From JACRJW01 sp964359095 (GTDB taxonomy: Bacteria > Patescibacteriota > Patescibacteriia > UBA9934 > GWF2-40-263): DNA of 12,650 bases. Each line of letters begins with the position of its first letter. The first letter of the stretch is position 1. Below, piece by piece: positions 5,554 through 12,581 of the stretch. The stretch spans positions 1 through 12,650 of the forward strand of contig CAYHRJ010000030.1 in the NCBI GenBank assembly GCA_964359095.1. The letters are read 5' to 3'. A program made the position numbers and the translations under genes. Under the pieces are notes generated by a model that was not told the origin of the DNA, ran no database searches, and was given only the letters and a program-made list of their open reading frames with translations.

Positions 5554-6723
5554 ATGAGCAGCGTTCTCAATCAACTCCGCGCCGCCGCAGAGCCGTACAA
5601 GTCCTTCCCAAAGGCCGTTGCCGCGGTCATTCGCGCGATGTTCGATCGGGGAGCAAAGAAGGTGGAGATCGCCTTCGGTCGCGATGATGGTTCTTTCGAG
5701 CCTCTGTTGAACATCTTCGCAGATCATGCGGTCTTCCAGTACTTCGAGAACCGTGACCTGATCATCGAAGCTCGTGAGCGGGGTGGGTTGAACTGGGCTC
5801 TATCCTTCATTCACCACAGCGAGAATAGCGCAAGTGGTGAACGCCTCTTCCAGTTTCTCAATCTCGGCCAGGGCGAGGGCGTCAACGCCAAGCAAGATCG
5901 CTCGGCCAGGCGGCTCATTCGCGAATTGCCGAGGCTCCTCTCGCCGCGCGAGGCGTACAACACGACTGTGACCGACGAGAACGGAAAGACGTTCAAGTTG
6001 GTGAAGGACGTTCAGGGCACGACCGTCGATGGTTTCAGGATCGACTGGCCGGAAAAGATGATTGGCTTCGGACGCGAAGGGCTCACGCTTAAGTTCGGCG
6101 CCGTGCGCGTGCCGATCGGCATGCTGCTCGGACGACTCGAAATTCCTGGGGAAGTGCGCCAGACTCTCAACATTCTGAACCACCCATGGTTGCAGGGAGT
6201 CGTCGAGATCACGGTGGACATCAACTACGACAAGACCCCAATTCCGACCGTGGCCGCTGACCAATTCAGCGAGGACTTCTACCTGCAAGGCCACGCCACT
6301 ACGCTCGCCAGGGCGATGGCGTGGAGCTTCCCAGTAGTCGTTGTGCGCGAATTGAGCAGCGTGATCAGCCGCGCGATGAGCGATTTCGTCGAAGAGGGTC
6401 GCTTCACCATGGCCGGCATCACCTACCAGGTCTCCTGCGCGACCTCGACCGAGGTGCAGTTAGGAAATCGTCGAGTCCTCTGGATCGTGGAGGACACGGG
6501 TGGTGGTCACTTTCAGCTTCACCTGGATGCCACCCACCAAGTCTTCCGCACGGTCGGTCCTGACCGCGAGGAGATCATGCAGATCATCTGGTGGCAGCTC
6601 GCCATGTGGATCGCGCAGAACCGTCCCGAGATCTGCAGCAACGATACGGATTTCGCGAGCCGCGCCACGCAGATCTACCAGTCGCTGCGCTCCCACAACC
6701 CCGAACGCGGGGACGAGGACTAG
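5554..6723 (+). CDS. Hypothetical protein, 389 residues, GC-rich
   Basis: I do not recognise this protein. It has no signal peptide or convincing membrane segment, so it is probably cytoplasmic. The N-terminus is helical (MSSVLNQLRAAAEPYKSFPK), the middle alternates strands and helices with a lipid-transfer- or chaperone-like look but no motif I can name, and the C-terminal third begins near GRFTMAGITYQVSC and ends in a strongly charged tail, NPERGDED. Only two cysteines are present. GC content in a sampled stretch is about 67%, far above efp just upstream (38% in a sampled stretch). It has its own leader, Shine-Dalgarno and terminator, so it is a self-contained unit. This could mean lateral transfer or a lineage-specific gene with different codon selection. 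Coding status is secure from length, codon pattern and signals. Confidence 0.8.
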   Translation: MSSVLNQLRAAAEPYKSFPKAVAAVIRAMFDRGAKKVEIAFGRDDGSFEPLLNIFADHAVFQYFENRDLIIEARERGGLNWALSFIHHSENSASGERLFQFLNLGQGEGVNAKQDRSARRLIRELPRLLSPREAYNTTVTDENGKTFKLVKDVQGTTVDGFRIDWPEKMIGFGREGLTLKFGAVRVPIGMLLGRLEIPGEVRQTLNILNHPWLQGVVEITVDINYDKTPIPTVAADQFSEDFYLQGHATTLARAMAWSFPVVVVRELSSVISRAMSDFVEEGRFTMAGITYQVSCATSTEVQLGNRRVLWIVEDTGGGHFQLHLDATHQVFRTVGPDREEIMQIIWWQLAMWIAQNRPEICSNDTDFASRATQIYQSLRSHNPERGDED

Positions 6724-6730
6724 CACCCAC

Positions 6731-6756
6731 GGTACGTCGTTCGCGAACGACGTACC
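6731..6756. repeat. Perfect 26-base palindrome
   Basis: Each 13-base arm reads GGTACGTCGTTCG or its complement, with TTCGCGAA at the centre. It lies seven bases after the stop codon and has no T-run of its own; a separate terminator hairpin follows four bases later. Confidence 0.85.
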
Positions 6757-6759
6757 ACG

Positions 6760-6790
6760 GCGGTTCATCTCACGATGAGCCGCTTTTCTA
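6760..6790 (+). terminator. Rho-independent terminator of the 389-residue ORF
   Basis: GCGGTTCATC (6760-6769) pairs with GATGAGCCGC (6774-6783) over ten bases with one G-U pair and a TCAC loop, followed by TTTTCTA. Confidence 0.85.
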
Positions 6791-6794
6791 TTTT

Positions 6795-6859
6795 AGTTGG
6801 GAGCCTGGCTCCCAACTCAGGCCGTAAAATCAATTGAAGTTGGGAGCTAAGCTCCCAAC
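6795..6859. repeat. Pair of related hairpin repeats with GTTGGGAGC arms
   Basis: Hairpin one (6795-6817) has arms AGTTGGGAGC and GCTCCCAACT around CTG. Hairpin two (6839-6859) has arms GTTGGGAGCT and AGCTCCCAAC around a single A. They are 21 bases apart, share nine bases of each arm and differ at the tip. Confidence 0.8.
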
Positions 6860-6864
6860 GATGA

Positions 6865-6893
6865 AACAGAAAAACGTCCCTCACAGAGAGACG
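6865..6893 (-). terminator. Terminator of the 220-residue minus-strand gene
   Basis: On the minus strand CGTCTCTC pairs with GAGGGACG around TGT (one G-U pair), followed by TTTTTCTGTTT. It begins ten bases after the stop codon. Confidence 0.75.
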
Positions 6894-6903
6894 CTGGCGT
6901 TGA

Positions 6904-7566
6904 CTAGTAGAATCGTCGCGGAAGAAAGTGGCGACGGGTGGGAAGGCGATTGGCGCGATGAGGGACGGGTTGGTGTGTGATCGCGCTGACTGCGTGCATG
7001 TGTGCCATCTTGAGTGCCACGACTCCCAGATGAATCAGCGACGAACCTACTGGTGAGTTTGTGGAGGACTTTTGTTGCGCGGCCTGTTCGATTTCCTCGA
7101 GCACCCGACGAGCCGCATCTCGCAGACGTTCTCCCAGTTCTTGAACGAGATCGAATTTTCGAATGGCGCCGTTTCTGGCATTCACGACGATGCCCAACAG
7201 GTTGTACGGACCGAAGTTGCGGAATCGGTTCACGATCGTCTGGATCGCGCGAGCGACTTTTTCTCCGACCTGTTGCAAGTCGGCCTTTCGGCTGGAGGCG
7301 ACAACCTCCAGATACAGGCGAATGCCGCGAGCACGAGTTCGGAGGGCCGCGAGGGCGAAGGTGAGACGCTTGTGTTCGTGCTTGGGCCGGAGCGTCAGCT
7401 GCACTTCAAACGCTGGGCGTCCGCGGTGTGCAGAAATGACGAAATCTAGGGCTTCGTGAACGTCCTCTCGTCCCCAGGTTTCTGTGCGACGATGAGCAAT
7501 GCCCAGTTCGTTCAGTGCACGACTGACGGATTCTTCAAGAACAAGTCCTGCTTGGAAGTAGGCCAA
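6904..7566 (-). CDS. Hypothetical protein with a possible PD-(D/E)XK-like nuclease core
   Basis: A 220-residue protein starting at TTG, chosen because a strong GGAGG lies six bases upstream. No family is recognised outright. The order of elements resembles a restriction-endonuclease-like fold: an N-terminal helix with Glu11/Glu12, Asp41 in ALDFVISA, then Glu54 and Gln56 in PAFEVQLT, a helix KRLTFALAALRTRA (66-79) and a strand GIRLYLEVV (81-89). Gln56 would stand in place of the usual Lys. Residues 130-166 are helical and charged, and the C-terminus is basic (RHFLPRRFY). It lies downstream of recA on the same strand but is separated by recA's terminator. Nuclease activity is inference only; it could equally be a non-catalytic member. 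Confidence 0.7.
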   Translation of the reverse strand: MAYFQAGLVLEESVSRALNELGIAHRRTETWGREDVHEALDFVISAHRGRPAFEVQLTLRPKHEHKRLTFALAALRTRARGIRLYLEVVASSRKADLQQVGEKVARAIQTIVNRFRNFGPYNLLGIVVNARNGAIRKFDLVQELGERLRDAARRVLEEIEQAAQQKSSTNSPVGSSLIHLGVVALKMAHMHAVSAITHQPVPHRANRLPTRRHFLPRRFY

Positions 7567-7572
7567 TGAGAA

Positions 7573-7577
7573 CCTCC
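7573..7577 (-). promoter_or_regulatory. Shine-Dalgarno GGAGG deciding a TTG start
   Basis: On the minus strand GGAGG is followed by six bases and then TTG at 7566. The spacing makes TTG the likely start despite its rarity. Confidence 0.7.
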
Positions 7578-7615
7578 GAAAAGAACGATAACGGTTCCCT
7601 GTGTTTGGCGCAAGG

Positions 7616-7645
7616 GAAAGAAAAAAGCGGGGCTAGATGCCCGCT
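7616..7645 (-). terminator. recA terminator overlapping its stop codon
   Basis: On the minus strand AGCGGG (7645-7640) pairs with CCCGCT (7631-7626), and the TAG stop sits in the loop; TTTTTTCTTT follows. Overlap of the stop and the hairpin shows how compact the genome is. Confidence 0.75.
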
Positions 7646-8703
7646 TCCATTTCTTGCTGTGTGATCTCCTGGATGATTTCGTCAGATTTAGGCGAGGTGA
7701 TGGCGAGAACGGTTGCCTCGCGGATTTCTGTCATGAGGGCTGGATTTCCTCTGAGGGTCGCTTTTGAGGCCTCTCTTCCTAGGCCCAGCTTTTCCTCTTT
7801 GTAATAATAATTGCTTCCACTTTTTTGGATGACCCCGAAAGCGACACCTTGGTCAATGAGATCTCCAGAGATCGAGATTCCTTCGTTGTACATGATGTCG
7901 AACTCGCAAGTGCGGAACGGCGGGGCGACTTTGTTTTTGACGATTTTGGCTTTGGTACGATTGCCGATAATTTGTTCGCCTTGTTTGATTTGAGCCGCGC
8001 GACGGATTTCGATGCGGATCGAGGCGTAGAACTTGAGTGCGTTGCCACCCGGCGTTGTTTCAGGGTTGCCGAAGACAACGCCAATCTTCATACGAATCTG
8101 ATTGATGAACACGACGGTAGTTTTTGACTTGCTCACAATCGCGGCAAGTTTGCGCAGGGCTTGGCTCATGAGGCGTGCTTGAAGACCCATGTGTGAGTCT
8201 CCCATGTCACCTTCGATTTCTGCTTTTGGTGTGAGAGCCGCAACGGAATCGATGACGATTACGTCGACTGCATTTGAACGCACGAGCGTTTCCACGATTT
8301 CTAGTGCCTGTTCGCCTGTGTCAGGTTGGGAGATGAACAGTTCATCAATGTTCACGCCAATTTTTTGTGCGTATTCAGGATCCAAGGCATGCTCTGCATC
8401 TACATACGCCGCGAGTCCGCCAGTTTTTTGTACTTCGGCCACGATATGTTGAGCAAGCGTTGATTTTCCAGAAGACTCAGGACCGTAGATTTCGATGATG
8501 CGGCCGCGTGGAACACCCATAACACCGAGTGCCAGATCAAGCGAAAGGCAGCCCGTTGAGACAGCCTCCACTTGCATTGTTGTTGCCTCCCCGAGTCGCA
8601 TAATTGCGCCTTCGCCAAACCGCTGCTTAATTTGCGCAATCGCGTCGAGTGCTGCCCGCGAACGAGCATCTGTTTCAAGTTCTTTCGTGATTTGTTTAGC
8701 CAT
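7633..8703 (-). CDS. recA: Recombinase RecA
   Basis: This 356-residue protein forms filaments on single-stranded DNA, exchanges homologous strands and activates repair, using ATP. The Walker A motif is GPESSGKST at 74-82 and Walker B is the VDVIVIDSVAAL segment. Loop 2 includes NQIRMKIGVVFGNPETTPGG, and the segment NALKFYAS follows. Length and domain order are normal: a short N-terminal helix, the ATPase core, and a C-terminal domain ending EITQQEMEAGI, which is less acidic than in E. coli. There is no intein. The ATG at 8703 lacks a Shine-Dalgarno. No convincing promoter or LexA-type box was seen in the 55 bases upstream, so transcription may come from the toxin-antitoxin operon or from a weak promoter. 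Confidence 0.98.
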   Translation of the reverse strand: MAKQITKELETDARSRAALDAIAQIKQRFGEGAIMRLGEATTMQVEAVSTGCLSLDLALGVMGVPRGRIIEIYGPESSGKSTLAQHIVAEVQKTGGLAAYVDAEHALDPEYAQKIGVNIDELFISQPDTGEQALEIVETLVRSNAVDVIVIDSVAALTPKAEIEGDMGDSHMGLQARLMSQALRKLAAIVSKSKTTVVFINQIRMKIGVVFGNPETTPGGNALKFYASIRIEIRRAAQIKQGEQIIGNRTKAKIVKNKVAPPFRTCEFDIMYNEGISISGDLIDQGVAFGVIQKSGSNYYYKEEKLGLGREASKATLRGNPALMTEIREATVLAITSPKSDEIIQEITQQEMEAGI

Positions 8704-8758
8704 ATAAAGATGGACATGAGTTTCAAGTGGAATCAGCTTAGCAGAGTATCAAGGAGAA

Positions 8759-9175
8759 TCAAGCAAGCCTTTTCCAGAGATTGTGGAGCTGTTTGTCAAA
8801 CGTCACGAGCTCGACTTTCCAGGTGAGTGAGAGAAACAAGAGTATCCAGTCTGTCAGTGAAATTTTTGGTCGATATTGGTTGCGACTTGCAAGATCAAAA
8901 GCTTGTCGTTGCGTACTAGCATCGACGTCTCTGACAATAATCGAAGGGTCTTGATGAGAAGAGTCGATGAATGTTTTCGCCAGCTCCCCTCGTTGTTTAT
9001 AGAGAAGGAACGTGACAGTCTCCTCGATGACAGGTTTCAGCCAAATGAGGTTTTTTTGTTTTTCTTTGAGCTGATCGAATGTTGCATTCGCCTTTTCCGA
9101 CAAAGAGTCTTCGGGATCCATCATGGCAAGCAGAACGTTGGTATCAATCAGGCTGAGTGTTTCTTCCAATGCCAT
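8759..9175 (-). CDS. PIN-domain toxin of a type II toxin-antitoxin pair (VapC-like)
   Basis: A 138-residue PIN-domain protein, likely a metal-dependent RNase. The acidic residues are all present: Asp11 in LIDTNVLL, Glu51/Glu52 in PVIEET, Asp109 in SLTDW and Asp127 in VTFDKQL. The start at ATG 9175 (MALEETLSLIDTNVLL) puts the first catalytic Asp at the usual place; the frame opens further upstream but without homology. It overlaps the antitoxin gene by 32 bases, so the two are translated in a coupled way. Closest in layout to VapC and related toxins. The target RNA cannot be told from sequence. recA follows after 55 bases on the same strand. Confidence 0.88.
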   Translation of the reverse strand: MALEETLSLIDTNVLLAMMDPEDSLSEKANATFDQLKEKQKNLIWLKPVIEETVTFLLYKQRGELAKTFIDSSHQDPSIIVRDVDASTQRQAFDLASRNQYRPKISLTDWILLFLSLTWKVELVTFDKQLHNLWKRLA

Positions 9176-9431
9176 AAACAATGTCGTCAATTTCTTCGGT
9201 GATGTTGCCATCTCCGATCGGCTGTTGATTTTTTCTTAGGATGTCAAGCCACAGCCAAGGTTTTAGTTCTGCTGTTTTTTTGAGTTCTTTTTTTTGCATT
9301 TCCCACGGCGTAAACACACCGATTGGTCTTCCATGTTTCATAATGACGTAACGTTTGGTGACCGTACCTTGCACAATAGCGGCAAAGTTTCTTAAAAAAT
9401 CTCGCACCGAGATGGGTTCTGTGGAAGTCAT
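9144..9431 (-). CDS. Phd/YefM-family antitoxin
   Basis: A 95-residue protein that should bind and neutralise the PIN toxin and repress its own operon. Residues 7-43 carry the Phd/YefM DNA-binding fold: ISVRDFLRNFAAIVQG, then TKRYVIMKHGRPIGVFTPWE. The C-terminal half, from about residue 45, is Lys- and Trp-containing and acidic at the end (ITEEIDDIVYG), as expected for the toxin-wrapping tail. The ATG at 9431 is chosen because homology begins there; the frame extends 17 codons further but that part overlaps the promoter. The gene lies directly downstream of three operator-like repeats. Confidence 0.85.
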   Translation of the reverse strand: MTSTEPISVRDFLRNFAAIVQGTVTKRYVIMKHGRPIGVFTPWEMQKKELKKTAELKPWLWLDILRKNQQPIGDGNITEEIDDIVYGIGRNTQPD

Positions 9432-9460
9432 AGAAAGGAGATAAGATGACTTACAGATTG

Positions 9461-9489
9461 AGCCTATCATTTTGTCAGACAATTGTCAA
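9461..9489 (-). promoter_or_regulatory. Promoter of the toxin-antitoxin operon
   Basis: On the minus strand a perfect -35 TTGACA (9489-9484), a 17-base spacer and TAGGCT (9466-9461), preceded by TG to make an extended -10. Transcription would start near 9454, 23 bases before the antitoxin ATG. Confidence 0.55.
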
Positions 9490-9503
9490 ACATTTGTCTG
9501 ACG
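9471..9503. promoter_or_regulatory. Operator of three 11-base repeats over the -35 box
   Basis: TTTGTCAGACA, ATTGTCAAACA and TTTGTCTGACG follow one another without gap. TTGTC recurs at 9472, 9483 and 9494, one helical turn apart. The outer arms GTCAGACAA and TTGTCTGAC also form a 9-base inverted repeat. They cover the -35 box, so a bound antitoxin would block the polymerase. Confidence 0.6.
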
Positions 9504-9513
9504 TCCTGTGGAT

Positions 9514-9540
9514 AGAAAAACTCCGGCGATGCCGGAGTTT
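9514..9540. terminator. Terminator of the ftsK-rodZ operon
   Basis: AAACTCCGGC (9518-9527) and GCCGGAGTTT (9531-9540) form a perfect 10-base stem around GAT. On the minus strand TTTTTC follows. The hairpin begins at the end of the RodZ-like gene and shields the toxin-antitoxin promoter from read-through. Confidence 0.8.
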
Positions 9541-10229
9541 TAGTTTGTGAAACTGATTGATCCATCCTGCTTGAGCACGACGCGGCGGTACTCGGTGGCT
9601 GGACGTGAATGACGTTTGGTGCTTTCAATGAGAATCACGTTGAGTCCACGTTCAAGAGCCACATCTGTTTCAAACGATCCGTTTTGTGAGAGCAGGACGT
9701 CGAGTCCGTTGATGGTGACCCTTGAACCTTCTTCGGCATGTCCTGAAACCGTGACCCGAGCTTGCGCGGTTTGAAATCCATCGGATGGTTCGTAAACGAG
9801 AAGATCTGGTGGCGAGATAATCGCACGGATTTGATATCCCATGTAGGAAACGACGCTCACAGCCATGGCGGCGATCACGAAGATTTTGACAAAACGACTT
9901 GCAACGAGAAATTGCCAAGCACTTGCGCGACGTCTGGGAAGACGTGCGTTTTTCATGAAGTCACAGGTGCCACATTCCTTTTCAAATTGTTCTAAAAAAT
10001 AGTCTACATCTCCTCCCAGCGCTCGGATGTAGGTTTTCAAGTAATTGCGAGCGTAGATTGGATCCGGGAGTTTTCCGTAGTCTCCATTTTCAAACGCCAC
10101 GAGAAACGATTTACGAATTTTGGTCTGAACGGAAAGTTCTGAAAGCGTGAGATTTGCAGAACGTCGAATAGCCTTGAGCTTTGCACCCAAGGTTTCCTGA
10201 TAATCAAATGTACGTATAACGAATGCCAC
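9540..10229 (-). CDS. RodZ-like HTH membrane protein with an Ig-like extracytoplasmic domain
   Basis: This 229-residue protein probably links the cytoskeleton or division machinery to the envelope. Residues 13-77 form the RodZ-type helix-turn-helix (LGAKLKAIRRSANLTLSELS, then GDYGKLPDPIYARNYLKTY). A CxxC pair, Cys86 and Cys89, lies in the juxtamembrane stretch; residues about 114-135 form one membrane helix. The outer part, about 145-220, begins PPDLLVYEPSDG and includes VTVSGHAEEGSRVTINGLDV, which fits the Ig-like Glucodextranase_B-type fold rather than the DUF4115 domain of E. coli RodZ. It starts at GTG, 12 bases after ftsK, and shares its transcript. A role in cell shape is inferred from the family; transcription factor activity is unlikely given the membrane anchor. 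Confidence 0.8.
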   Translation of the reverse strand: MAFVIRTFDYQETLGAKLKAIRRSANLTLSELSVQTKIRKSFLVAFENGDYGKLPDPIYARNYLKTYIRALGGDVDYFLEQFEKECGTCDFMKNARLPRRRASAWQFLVASRFVKIFVIAAMAVSVVSYMGYQIRAIISPPDLLVYEPSDGFQTAQARVTVSGHAEEGSRVTINGLDVLLSQNGSFETDVALERGLNVILIESTKRHSRPATEYRRVVLKQDGSISFTN

Positions 10230-10241
10230 AGTAATTGCATC

Positions 10242-12563
10242 TTACCGCTCATCTTCCCCCTCATCAACCTCACCTTTTGCTGCTTGCACCCAATTTTCAT
10301 CCACCGCGTCTTCCCAGTCAACTGGGGTGATTGTTTGTTTGTCTTCTAGGTCGGATAGGTCTGATGAGTCGGATGGATCTTCATAAGCTTCCTCAAGATC
10401 ATCCTGCGCTGTTGGCATTGCTTGTTTTATGTTTCCTCCTGGTGGCCATTCGTCAACGAGAATTTCACGCGGCTTGGCGCCGGAACCAGGTCCGATCACT
10501 CCAGCTTGTTCCATGAGATCCATAACGCGAGCAGCTCGAGCGTAACCCAGTCGCAGACGTCGTTGCAGGTAAGACGTTGAAGCCTTGCCAGATTCTAGAA
10601 CGACTGCAATGGCTTGCTCCAGCACAGGATCAGAGTCCCCGTCATCGTCAAACACAGTACCGGCTTTGGTGATTTCGGTGATGGCCATGTTGTAGTCCGG
10701 TTCTCCACGGCGTCGCAGGAAGGAGACGATACGTTCGATTTCGTTCGTGGAAATGAAGGCGCCTTGCAGACGTTTAGGTTTGGCGACTTCGGCGGAGGTA
10801 AACAACATGTCTCCTCGTCCGAGTAATTTTTCTGCACCTGACTGATCTAAAATAGTCCGTGAGTCAGTCTGGGAAGCAACGGCAAAGGCAATGCGTCCAG
10901 GTACGTTTGCTTTGATGAGTCCTGTGATCACGTCAACACTCGGGCGCTGCGTTGCCAGAACGAGGTGAATACCAACAGCGCGAGCCATCTGGGCGATGCG
11001 GACGATGGTTGCTTCCACTTCTCTCCCACTCGCTGACATGAGATCCGCCAGCTCATCAATCACCACCACGATTTTTGGCATCCGTTCCTGTGCCCTCGCG
11101 TTGTAGCCTGTAATGTCGCGCGCACCAAATTTTGACAGAATGTCCAGACGTCGTTCCATTTCTCGCACTGTCCACTTGAGCGCGTTCACTGTGTCATCCA
11201 CGTTGGTGATAGGCGGAACCAGCAAATGTGGGATTCCATTATAAATTGTGAGCTCAACACGCTTTGGGTCAATTAGGATTAGTTTCAAATCATCAGGTCC
11301 ATTTTGAAAGAGCCAAGATATGATCATCGTGTTTAAGCACACACTTTTTCCAGATCCTGTTGCGCCAGCCACCAGCAAGTGCGGCATTTTTTCCAAGGCA
11401 ATCGTGAGAGTGTCACCAGAAACGTCTTTTCCAAGCGGAATAGAGAGTTGAGAGGAACGTGCCTTGAAACCCTGACTTTCCATCACGTCGCGCAGAGTCA
11501 CGGTTGCTACTTTTGTATTAGGCACTTCAATACCAACAAGCGACTGGCCTGGGATTGGCGCCTCCATACGAATCGGGTGAGCAGCGAGTGCAAGCGCTAA
11601 ATCATTTTGGAGACTCACAATGCGTGCGAGCTTGATGCCTTGAGAAGGTCGCAGTGTGTACTGCGTAACCGCGGGACCGACCGAGGTCTTCCCCATCTCC
11701 ACATCAATGCCAAATTCGCGAAATGTTTTTTCGATCACTTCCTTGTTGCGTTCGATGTCACCTGGCTGAGCTTTTGAGGCAGATCGCTCGAGCAGGTTCA
11801 TCGGAATTGCAATCTCACGGTGCTGTTTAGACATGAGTGCGACTTCTTCTTGTTTTTTTTCCTTGACTTCAGAATGGCGGAACAGTTCACGCGATGCTGT
11901 TTCCTCCTCCTTTTTTTGCTCCTCAATAAATAGGTCGTCCTCTTGATCGTTCTCTTGTACTTCTTGATCATCTTCTCCCTCTACTGCCTGTTTTTTTTCC
12001 CGATGGACTATGGTTCCAAACCATCCAGTGAGATGTGAGTGAAGGCCAAAGAGACTGCGAAGTGATGTGTTGAAAATGAGGAGAACTGAGACCAAGAGGA
12101 TCGCCGCTGTGGTGAGCACAGCTCCCCAGTAACCGACAAAGTTGGGAAGGAGGATCGCGAGAAACTGTCCAAGGTATCCTCCAGCAAGCGTGAGGTCTGT
12201 TGTGAAAGGTTCTGGTCGGTCAACGAGAAAAAGATTCAGAAGTGCGTTGAAGGAGAGAAAGAAAAAGAACAGACCGAAATAATTCCAGGTTGAGAGTGTT
12301 CCGCGTTCAGGGTAAGCCATGGAAGCGCCCATGATGATAAGCACAATGGGCACCAAGAATCGATCTATTCCAAAGAAGGTTGAGAGGAGTTCATAAATCC
12401 ACACACCTAAATTTCCAGCGATGTGAAAGAAGGACAAGAAGATGAGCGCGGAAGCGGCTAGGAGCAAAACCACAAGAATTCCTCGCTTGGTTTCCGTGTT
12501 CATCTTGATTCCACGAGATCCAGCGCTTCTGTTTCCTACAAAATTCTTTTTGCGTCGAGCCAT
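10242..12563 (-). CDS. ftsK: FtsK/SpoIIIE-family DNA translocase
   Basis: A 773-residue, septum-located motor that pumps chromosomal DNA during division. About four membrane helices lie in residues 28-165. A strongly acidic and charged linker, roughly 190-242, is rich in Glu, Asp, Gln and Lys. The alpha domain begins near 250, and the RecA-like motor has Walker A GATGSGKS at 400-407 and Walker B VVVIDELADL at 499-508. Typical FtsK segments follow, such as GIHLVLATQRPSVDVITGLI (531-550) and QTDSRTILDQSGAEKLLGRGD (565-585). The winged-helix gamma domain that reads polarity sequences is at about 642-703 (YLQRRLRLGYARAARVMDLM). An unusual acidic tail of about 65 residues follows gamma. It heads an operon with the RodZ-like gene. 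There is no Shine-Dalgarno; the promoter lies almost against the ATG. Confidence 0.96.
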   Translation of the reverse strand: MARRKKNFVGNRSAGSRGIKMNTETKRGILVVLLLAASALIFLSFFHIAGNLGVWIYELLSTFFGIDRFLVPIVLIIMGASMAYPERGTLSTWNYFGLFFFFLSFNALLNLFLVDRPEPFTTDLTLAGGYLGQFLAILLPNFVGYWGAVLTTAAILLVSVLLIFNTSLRSLFGLHSHLTGWFGTIVHREKKQAVEGEDDQEVQENDQEDDLFIEEQKKEEETASRELFRHSEVKEKKQEEVALMSKQHREIAIPMNLLERSASKAQPGDIERNKEVIEKTFREFGIDVEMGKTSVGPAVTQYTLRPSQGIKLARIVSLQNDLALALAAHPIRMEAPIPGQSLVGIEVPNTKVATVTLRDVMESQGFKARSSQLSIPLGKDVSGDTLTIALEKMPHLLVAGATGSGKSVCLNTMIISWLFQNGPDDLKLILIDPKRVELTIYNGIPHLLVPPITNVDDTVNALKWTVREMERRLDILSKFGARDITGYNARAQERMPKIVVVIDELADLMSASGREVEATIVRIAQMARAVGIHLVLATQRPSVDVITGLIKANVPGRIAFAVASQTDSRTILDQSGAEKLLGRGDMLFTSAEVAKPKRLQGAFISTNEIERIVSFLRRRGEPDYNMAITEITKAGTVFDDDGDSDPVLEQAIAVVLESGKASTSYLQRRLRLGYARAARVMDLMEQAGVIGPGSGAKPREILVDEWPPGGNIKQAMPTAQDDLEEAYEDPSDSSDLSDLEDKQTITPVDWEDAVDENWVQAAKGEVDEGEDER

Positions 12564-12572
12564 AATGAATCC

Positions 12573-12581
12573 ATTTTAACA
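12573..12581 (-). promoter_or_regulatory. Extended -10 promoter of ftsK
   Basis: On the minus strand the sequence reads TGTTAAAAT, an extended -10 without a clear -35. Transcription would begin near 12566, three bases before the ATG, giving an almost leaderless mRNA. Confidence 0.4.

Noticed and set aside
5800..6294. Minus-strand open frame of 164 codons inside the 389-residue gene
   Set aside because: It is antisense to a GC-rich gene, where long mirror frames arise by chance; it has no promoter, Shine-Dalgarno or recognisable domain.
7825..8127. Plus-strand open frames antisense to recA
   Set aside because: recA is certain and full length; these frames are mirror images with no signals.
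6904..8703. recA and the 220-residue gene as a single operon
   Set aside because: A terminator hairpin with a T-run lies between them and the downstream gene has its own Shine-Dalgarno; only read-through would link them.
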